A stretch of DNA of 64,000 bases. Origin: Portulaca oleracea (lineage: Eukaryota; Streptophyta; Magnoliopsida; Caryophyllales; Portulacaceae). The translations under genes and the position numbers were made by a program. The DNA lies in assembly GCA_029582165.1 (NCBI GenBank), contig CM055888.1:14717001-14781000 (forward strand). Direction: 5' to 3'. Positions 60,701-64,000 of this stretch are shown here, piece by piece (within the stretch, counting starts at the first letter, position 1; the number at the start of each line of letters is the position of its first letter). Below the pieces are notes generated by a model. That model was not told the DNA's origin, did not search any database, and worked only from the letters and a program-made list of their open reading frames with translations.

Positions 60701-61904
60701 ATGAGGATTAGATGATTGGTTAGGTCTAACCATTTAGTGTAGAGGATGTCTTGATGGCTTGGAGAAAAGCATGAAGATAGGTCGGATTCTTGGTGTTTGA
60801 AATTTGGTTACTTAAGCTAGTTGGTGGGCAATTTGGAAGGAGAGAAAATCGACAATTTTTTTAATGACAAAGTTGTCTTTTGACGATTTCAAACTTTTAC
60901 TTTTTAAGGATGTTATATAGTTGGAGTTTGGTGCTTAAGGTGATATTAGTTTGAATTATGTGGATTTTAAATAATATTATTGATGAGAGCTTGACGGCAT
61001 AGTGTTTTTGTGCCTTTTCCCTTTTGTAACGGGGTGACATCTACTTCGATGTCCTTGCAATTCATCTTTTGAGTATATGCAGTGCAAACAGGAAAAGAAA
61101 ATAGGAAGCAAAGTGATGTATGTAATGTTTAAATGGTAGGGAATAACTGGAGAAGCATGATAATTTAGTCCTTTCCATACATGTGCCCTACCCTTACCAC
61201 GCAAGCTCTAGGTGGGAATTAGGTTATAGTTTTGGCTTTGCTTTACTGACTTTTAGGAACAACTATCTTCTTTCTTGGGTGAGATAGTTGGCTGTTCTTC
61301 TGTTAATGTTGTATGACCCTGACCCTCAGTAAGTTGTTTGTTGGCTGTTTTTCTGTGGATGTTTGTCTGAGTGATTTGGAACTAATGGCTGCTGGTGGCA
61401 TATAAGGCCTGAGTGGTGTCTTAATGCACCATGAGAAGGCAGGTAAAAGACCCATTTATTTTTAAACCTTAGTTGCGTACTTCTACCATTATGCTTTGAC
61501 TTTAGGACCCCCCCCCCCCCTTTTCCTACTTGGAACTTTAGTGGAGATGAATGTCAAATTTCCAACCAACGTTTGGCTACTGTCTTGCAGGTATGGATCA
61601 GTTTATTGGAACTGGAGTTTTCTTCCCAACCATTGTTATATTTCTGGGTTATGGTTTGGCAGTTGCATCCTCGACATATTGCCTGACATTTTTTTTCTCA
61701 GACCATACTGTGGCACAGGTGGACCATTTCAAATTTTGTAATCTCCATTTTTAGATCTGTTTCTGCTGTGTCTAGGTACTCATTTTCTTTTTCTTGCAGA
61801 ATGTTGTTCTACTGGTCCATTTTTTCACTGGACTCATTCTCATGGTGATTTCATTCATAATGGGTGTGATAGAAAGAACTGCAACTACAAATTCCCACCT
61901 CAAG
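28035..61904 (+). CDS. ABCA1: ABCA1-type full-length ABC transporter, 5' part (28 exons in window)
   Basis: Exons: 28035-28121, 32098-32177, 32892-33063, 34596-34678, 36594-36810, 37272-37501, 37607-37667, 37818-37904, 42308-42540, 42621-42735, 42825-42914, 44112-44266, 44346-44458, 44743-44849, 46105-46167, 47897-47983, 49826-49924, 49999-50183, 50492-50546, 50642-50713, 51295-51990, 52135-52313, 55398-55608, 56838-56921, 57971-58012, 58135-58231, 61591-61718, 61800-61904. All joins use GT/AG and keep phase, giving 1,311 codons with no stop. The order is that of plant ABCA1 (Arabidopsis AOH1 type): membrane domain 1, ATPase 1, membrane domain 2. About 570 further residues, including ATPase 2, lie right of the window. 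It is probably a membrane lipid or amphiphile transporter; the plant substrate is not known to me. Confidence 0.95.
29265..29333. repeat. 23-bp minisatellite, three units
   Basis: The unit CTACTGTACCCATGTCAGAT plus TTT is repeated three times in tandem, the last with a small change. A related phrase, ACCCATGTCC, recurs near 29417 and 29450. Confidence 0.9.
31760..32030. mobile_element. Stowaway MITE in ABCA1 intron 1
   Basis: A 271-bp element with terminal inverted repeats CTCCCGCCGTCCCA... and ...TGGGACGGAGGGAG, flanked by TA on both sides (31758-31759 and 32031-32032). CTCCCTCCGTCCC ends with a TA target are diagnostic of Stowaway. No coding capacity. Confidence 0.92.
32178..32891 (+). other. 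ABCA1 intron 2
   Basis: Plain intron, 714 bp, GT...AG. I see no element or gene in it. Confidence 0.75.
33064..34595 (+). other. ABCA1 intron 3
   Basis: A 1,532-bp intron with no clear mobile element. A short run rich in GTTGTTGCTG and CATTATCATCATC lies at 33420-33500 (simple-sequence drift). Confidence 0.7.
35010..35370 (-). mobile_element. LINE 3'-end fragment (minus) in intron 4
   Basis: The minus strand encodes the C-terminal tail of a LINE ORF2, with [20 protein letters not shown] and [14 protein letters not shown], the same family as the fragment in intron 8 ([17 protein letters not shown], then NRRVFEG). A T-run at about 34999-35020 corresponds to the poly(A) tail at its 3' end. It is severely 5'-truncated. 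Confidence 0.65.
35480..35965 (+). mobile_element. LINE 3'-end fragment (plus) in intron 4
   Basis: The plus strand carries a decayed LINE tail (LGRVSLVGK, then [14 protein letters not shown], then HPIHNL), ending in GTAATAAAAAAAATAT as a tail. It is homologous to, and inverted relative to, the fragment at 35010-35370, about 110 bases away. Confidence 0.6.
36190..36480 (-). mobile_element. LINE ORF2 C-terminal fragment (minus) in intron 4
   Basis: The minus strand reads [20 protein letters not shown], then [13 protein letters not shown], the zinc-binding C-terminal region of plant LINE ORF2 proteins. Towards its 3' end (plus strand 36010-36060) are C- and A-runs. It is truncated and non-functional. 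Confidence 0.65.
36811..37271 (+). other. ABCA1 intron 5
   Basis: A 461-bp intron. The long plus-strand frame that crosses exon 5 into it is simple read-through of the exon in the wrong register. No element seen. Confidence 0.75.
38640..40030 (-). mobile_element. LINE (L1-type) ORF2 C-terminal fragment in intron 8
   Basis: Minus-strand frames give the end of a LINE reverse transcriptase ([53 protein letters not shown] at 39740-40024). Next is the connection [15 protein letters not shown] (39221-39601), then the zf-RVT region ([22 protein letters not shown], 38905-39156). The 3' end near 38657 carries an A-tail (the T-run TTTTTTTTTCC on the plus strand). The 5' end is lost at about 40030. It has stops and shifts. 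Confidence 0.85.
40087..40484. repeat. 199-bp tandem duplication in intron 8
   Basis: Two copies (about 40087-40285 and 40286-40484), each running from GAAAGTTGAGCTGCAAAAC to CTCCATGCACTTTTTTA, with few differences. Each holds GC-richer phrases around AGCACATAGCATTGTGCTCTG. Confidence 0.9.
40845..41337. repeat. 254-bp tandem duplication in intron 8
   Basis: Two copies with period about 254, beginning GAACAGGTTCAGSCAATCCTA at 40845 and 41099. Both include CCTCATGTTTTATAAATA and AAACCCCCAAACCTAGG. They are more diverged than the 199-bp pair. Confidence 0.85.
42915..44111 (+). other. ABCA1 intron 11
   Basis: Begins GTATGC and ends TTTTAG before GTTCTTCCAAAAG. I see no element and no convincing extra exon, although the encoded linker is shorter than usual for the family. 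Confidence 0.6.
44850..46104 (+). other. ABCA1 intron 14
   Basis: A 1,255-bp T-rich intron, GTATGC...TGCAG. No element recognised. Confidence 0.7.
46398..46695. mobile_element. Stowaway MITE in ABCA1 intron 15
   Basis: A 298-bp element with inverted ends CTCCCTCCTTTCCATATTAATTGACA and its complement at the right (TGTCAATTAATATGGAACGGAGGGAG), flanked by TA on both sides. The inverted repeats of about 26 bp are well kept. Confidence 0.93.
47010..47400 (+). mobile_element. LINE 3'-end fragment (plus) in intron 15
   Basis: A decayed tail with LNDVLVAL, the linker around [13 protein letters not shown], and a final stretch like TSPWCPL followed by GATTACTTATCAAAAAG, the terminal phrase seen in the other LINE tails here. 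It is short and broken. Confidence 0.55.
48054..48172. mobile_element. Degenerate Stowaway-like MITE in intron 16
   Basis: About 115 bp with ends CTCCCTTTGTCCCAAAACTAAAG and, on the right, a diverged complement (TAGTTTTTAAGATGGAGGGGG). TA lies at each end. The inverted repeats are imperfect, so the call is tentative. Confidence 0.55.
48384..48757. mobile_element. Foldback MITE (Mutator-like) in intron 16
   Basis: A 374-bp element with inverted arms of about 100 bp. The left starts GGGAAAATTTGCGCATACCC; the right, in reverse, starts GAAAAAATTGCATATACCC. A perfect 9-bp target duplication, CATTATGTG, lies at 48375-48383 and 48758-48766. The centre is itself palindromic (GCTAAAATTGACGATTAATTTTAGC at about 48560-48584). 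A 9-bp target duplication with long inverted repeats fits the Mutator superfamily. It has no coding capacity. Confidence 0.88.
50714..51294 (+). other. ABCA1 intron 20
   Basis: A 581-bp intron with an A-run (50909-50921) and a G-rich stretch (50940-50985, GGGTGGGGGGAGGGAGGGGG) that might form a G-quadruplex on the coding strand. No gene. Confidence 0.65.
53290..53600 (+). mobile_element. LINE tail fragment 1 in intron 22
   Basis: Reads [16 protein letters not shown], then [13 protein letters not shown], and ends in CTTATACAAAAAAAAGAAAAC as an A-tail. Broken by stops. Confidence 0.6.
53760..54095 (+). mobile_element. LINE tail fragment 2 in intron 22
   Basis: Reads [15 protein letters not shown], then [17 protein letters not shown], then [14 protein letters not shown], the same C-terminal pattern as the other tails. 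Ends in an A-rich run at about 54088-54115. Confidence 0.65.
54590..55140 (+). mobile_element. LINE tail fragment 3 in intron 22
   Basis: Contains [14 protein letters not shown] (the zf-RVT start), then [17 protein letters not shown] and [20 protein letters not shown], then [11 protein letters not shown] and the tail TTTTGATTA...AATAAAAAAAC. A 32-bp phrase ending ...CCTTGGTGTCCTTTAGTATATATTT is duplicated near 55065 and 55105. Confidence 0.75.
55609..56837 (+). other. ABCA1 intron 23
   Basis: Begins GTAAGG and ends TTGCAG. A T-rich run at 55878-55914 is followed, on the minus strand at about 56080-56400, by a poorly kept LINE tail (GGxKRKDVF, then HSWSHVE). No other gene. Confidence 0.5.
56922..57970 (+). 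other. ABCA1 intron 24
   Basis: A 1,049-bp intron that holds the TC microsatellite and a C-run; otherwise no element. Ends TTTTCAG before the short exon 25. Confidence 0.7.
57665..57725. repeat. (TC)n microsatellite in ABCA1 intron 24
   Basis: About 30 uninterrupted TC units, 60 bases after a run of 14-15 C at 57607-57621. Likely length-variable between individuals. Confidence 0.95.
59123..59386. repeat. 132-bp tandem duplication in intron 26
   Basis: Two nearly identical copies (59123-59254 and 59255-59386), each running from ATTGTTAAAGCATGATGTCC to AGCAATCCTAKTCTCAAGA. Only about one difference is visible, so the duplication is recent. Confidence 0.95.
59540..61080 (+). mobile_element. 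LINE ORF2 fragment (plus) in intron 26
   Basis: Broken frames follow the end of a LINE reverse transcriptase ([21 protein letters not shown], then [20 protein letters not shown] and [17 protein letters not shown] at 59727-59909). Next are [18 protein letters not shown] (near 59925) and a decayed zf-RVT and tail (near 60600-61060), ending in ATTCATCTTTTGAGTATATG. About 1.5 kb, 5'-truncated, with many stops. Confidence 0.8.
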
Positions 61905-64000
61905 GTTTTCATACTGATTTTTGTCTTCAGTATATCATAGTTGTGCTTCTCATTAAGGCTCATGTCGACTTATGTGTTCCATGTCTAATATCCACTGACA
62001 CAGAGTCTGGAAAAATCAATTCAAATCTCACATAAAATCCAATCCAATCAAATTCAAGCGAGAAATTAGTGAATTCTGTCTGAAGTGTAATGCTTGAAGG
62101 TTTCTGGCTTTTGGTTGTGTTCAGATTTGTTATATAATCTTAGATACCTGAAACATTGTTGGGTTTCCTACCTTTACAGTAACTTGCTTGGGCTGCTAGA
62201 CCAAAGGAAATATACCCATCAATAGGATGGGAAATATGTTGGGTTCCCATAGGGTCAAGAGGGTTGGGCCAAATAGTAAGGGGGTTGCTAAATGGCGGTG
62301 GTTATTAATGGATCAGGGCATTAACTTGCCGACCTGTTTGACAATTTTAAAGGGTTGTTAATGGGTCGAACCAGATCAGCCCCTCATTGACCTAAAAATA
62401 AATAGTGTTTTCTATTAGCTGAAATGCTAAATATACTTTAAGTATATTAGTAATACTTCACAGCAAACAATAATTAGCATAACTGTTATTTTTGTTTTTT
62501 TTTTTTCTTCAAAAACTCTAATACACTTCATTTCAAATTTAGGATCAAAAGGGTTAATTTTTTCTAGAAAGCTCAACCTGGCCCACAACTCCAATGGGTT
62601 GACCTTGTCCCGACCCCCTGGCCCGTTGCCCTCAACTACCGCCAATGACATGGTTAAAAGGAGAAAGTTTGTGATGGCTAGCAGGTGCTCTTTGTGTGGG
62701 GAGGAGTGAAGAGCCCATTACCAACTCTTTATTCCATTGTCGTTCGGTCTCCACCCTTTGGCATCTCGCTTTTGCATTGATGTGGTTTAGTTGGGTGCGG
62801 CCTCTAGGTGTAAGAGATGTCTTTGTGGCATGGAGAAGGAGTATTGAAGTAAGAGTTGGGTTCTTATGTGTGGAATTTGATCCATTTGACTATTTGGTGG
62901 TGCATTGGAAGGAAAGAGATTCCAGGATTTTTGAGGAAAAGACTAGAATGCTTAATAATCTCCAACTTTATTTTTTGAATACATTGTGCAGTTGCTGTCA
63001 AGTTTTTCATCATGTTAAAGAGTTGACTAGTTTAGATTTCATGGATAAGATTATTGCAGAGAGCTTAAGGGGTTGAGGCTATTCTGTTTTGGGGTTTAAG
63101 CCTCCTTTTGTATATGAATGGCATTCCTTTGGTGTGTTTTGAATACATACTTTGATGACTAATAAAAAAATATTAATTGTATTTGTATTGCATAATTTGA
63201 ATTAAACCAGATTGCAAAATCTTGACTGAAAAGAGAAATTGGGATTAGACTGCAGTTTCACAAATGTTGCTAATACTTGACAAGAGATGTAGAGCAGGAT
63301 GATGTGATCCTTGATTAATTGAACCACTGTGGGGTACATATTCTGCACCTGGGCAGGTTGGACCTTTGGCTGGGGCAATGTCATGAGGCTTTTCATTTCA
63401 AATCAGTTGCCTATTTGACTCAGCCATTTTGGACTTAATCTAAAAAATGTTCAAGTCTAATGCCCCTTTTCTGCCTCATTTATCATACGATTTGAAAACA
63501 CTTTATGTCTGGGGCAATTTTTCTATTCTGAAAAATGTTATTTCTTCCTGTATGGTTCTCCTAATCTTATCTGCTGCTGTCTAATAGATCATTTCTTGTT
63601 CTCCTTGTTTTTGCTTGCAACTTGTGGTTAGCTGTCTCTCTTCCTGCTTCTGTTGTTGGACCAGTGACTCTACAGATATCCTTTTGCCCCCTTGATGTGT
63701 GTCTGTGGTCTTTGTAAGGTTGATGGCTAGGACGGCTTTATGATTATTGAGTTCTGATTCAGACAACAATTGTTTTCTTGGCCTTGAACTTGGATCCACA
63801 ACATAGATCCCTGTACTTTTTATTTTAGCTATGCAAACAGCTTTACGATTTTTCTTCTTTTGATTTGGAAATGCTGCTATTTTCTGTTTAAATTAGGTTT
63901 TGTTATTTTTTAACAAAAAAATTCCGGTTTTTATCATGAACAAAATTGCTCACAAGAAGTCACTCCTGAAGGAAGGAAACCCTTGCAATAGGGATGATTA
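61905..64000 (+). other. ABCA1 intron 28, running off the window
   Basis: Opens GTTTTC after exon 28. Besides the LINE tail at 62650-63178 it holds no gene. No exon with the next expected ABCA1 segment was found before 64000. Confidence 0.65.
62650..63178 (+). mobile_element. LINE tail fragment in intron 28
   Basis: Plus-strand tail with MASRCSLCGEE, then FHCRSVSTLWHLAFALMWFSW, RDVFVAWRRS, VVHWKERDSRIFEEKTRML and MDKIIAESLRG, ending in CTAATAAAAAAATATT. It is the best kept of the short LINE tails; one stop lies near 62706. Confidence 0.8.

Larger units (their letters stand above)
51295..61904 (+). other. ABCA1: ABCA1 exons 21-28: second membrane domain (incomplete)
   Basis: Exon 21 (696 bp, the longest) carries the end of the first half ([20 protein letters not shown]), a variable linker, and helix 7 ([13 protein letters not shown]). 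Exons 21-23 encode the second large loop ([49 protein letters not shown]). Exons 24-28 give the next helices ([22 protein letters not shown], a coupling segment, then [37 protein letters not shown] and [18 protein letters not shown]). Exon 28 ends at 61904 with donor GTTTTC. I found no further exon before 64000. Confidence 0.92.

Noticed and set aside
35010..63178. Independent genes within ABCA1 introns
   Set aside because: The protein-like frames there match LINE reverse-transcriptase and zf-RVT tails with stops and A-tails, so they are transposon remnants.

Overview
This window is nuclear DNA from a flowering plant. The evidence is one long intron-rich gene whose exons match plant full-length ABCA transporters throughout, plus plant-type mobile elements: Ty1/copia of the Tork/TNT type, a Ty3/gypsy solo LTR, hAT, CACTA, Stowaway and LINE pieces, and TTTAGGG telomere-type repeats. 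Base composition and repeat types suggest a eudicot with a repeat-rich genome. I cannot name the species.

Positions 1-28,000 are accessory, repeat-derived DNA. In order: a 1.4-kb internally deleted hAT element with a perfect 8-bp target duplication (159-1559); AT-rich DNA with broken virus-like coding pieces (about 2376-3462); and a roughly 4.07-kb unit present twice in tandem (copy A 3028-12349, copy B 12355-16421). Copy A is split by a 5.25-kb Ty1/copia retrotransposon (6196-11443), and copy B keeps the exact empty site. Copy B ends in a 126-bp inverted repeat that runs into six telomere-type repeats and then a CACTA transposase fragment (16645-17133). A decayed copia remnant (about 17560-18975) and AT-rich spacer follow. 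Next is a second full-length but dead Ty1/copia element (19968-26677) whose right LTR carries a 1.6-kb Ty3/gypsy solo LTR.

From 28,035 to the right edge lies the 5' part of an ABCA1-type gene on the + strand. I place 28 exons (3,933 coding bases, 1,311 codons), with correct GT/AG boundaries and phase throughout. They cover the first membrane domain, the first large lumenal/extracellular loop, the first nucleotide-binding domain (Walker A, Q-loop, signature, Walker B and H-loop all present), the second large loop and most of the second membrane domain. The second nucleotide-binding domain lies beyond the window.

The gene spans more than 34 kb because its introns hold LINE 3' ends in both orientations, two good Stowaway MITEs, a foldback MITE with a perfect 9-bp target duplication, and several short tandem duplications.

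I found no convincing new multi-gene system. The items most worth a second look are the inverted-repeat/telomere-repeat/CACTA junction at 16.3-17.1 kb, the dated series of events in the tandem duplication (duplication, then insertion in one copy only), and the virus-like coding and promoter-like pieces carried in that duplicated unit.
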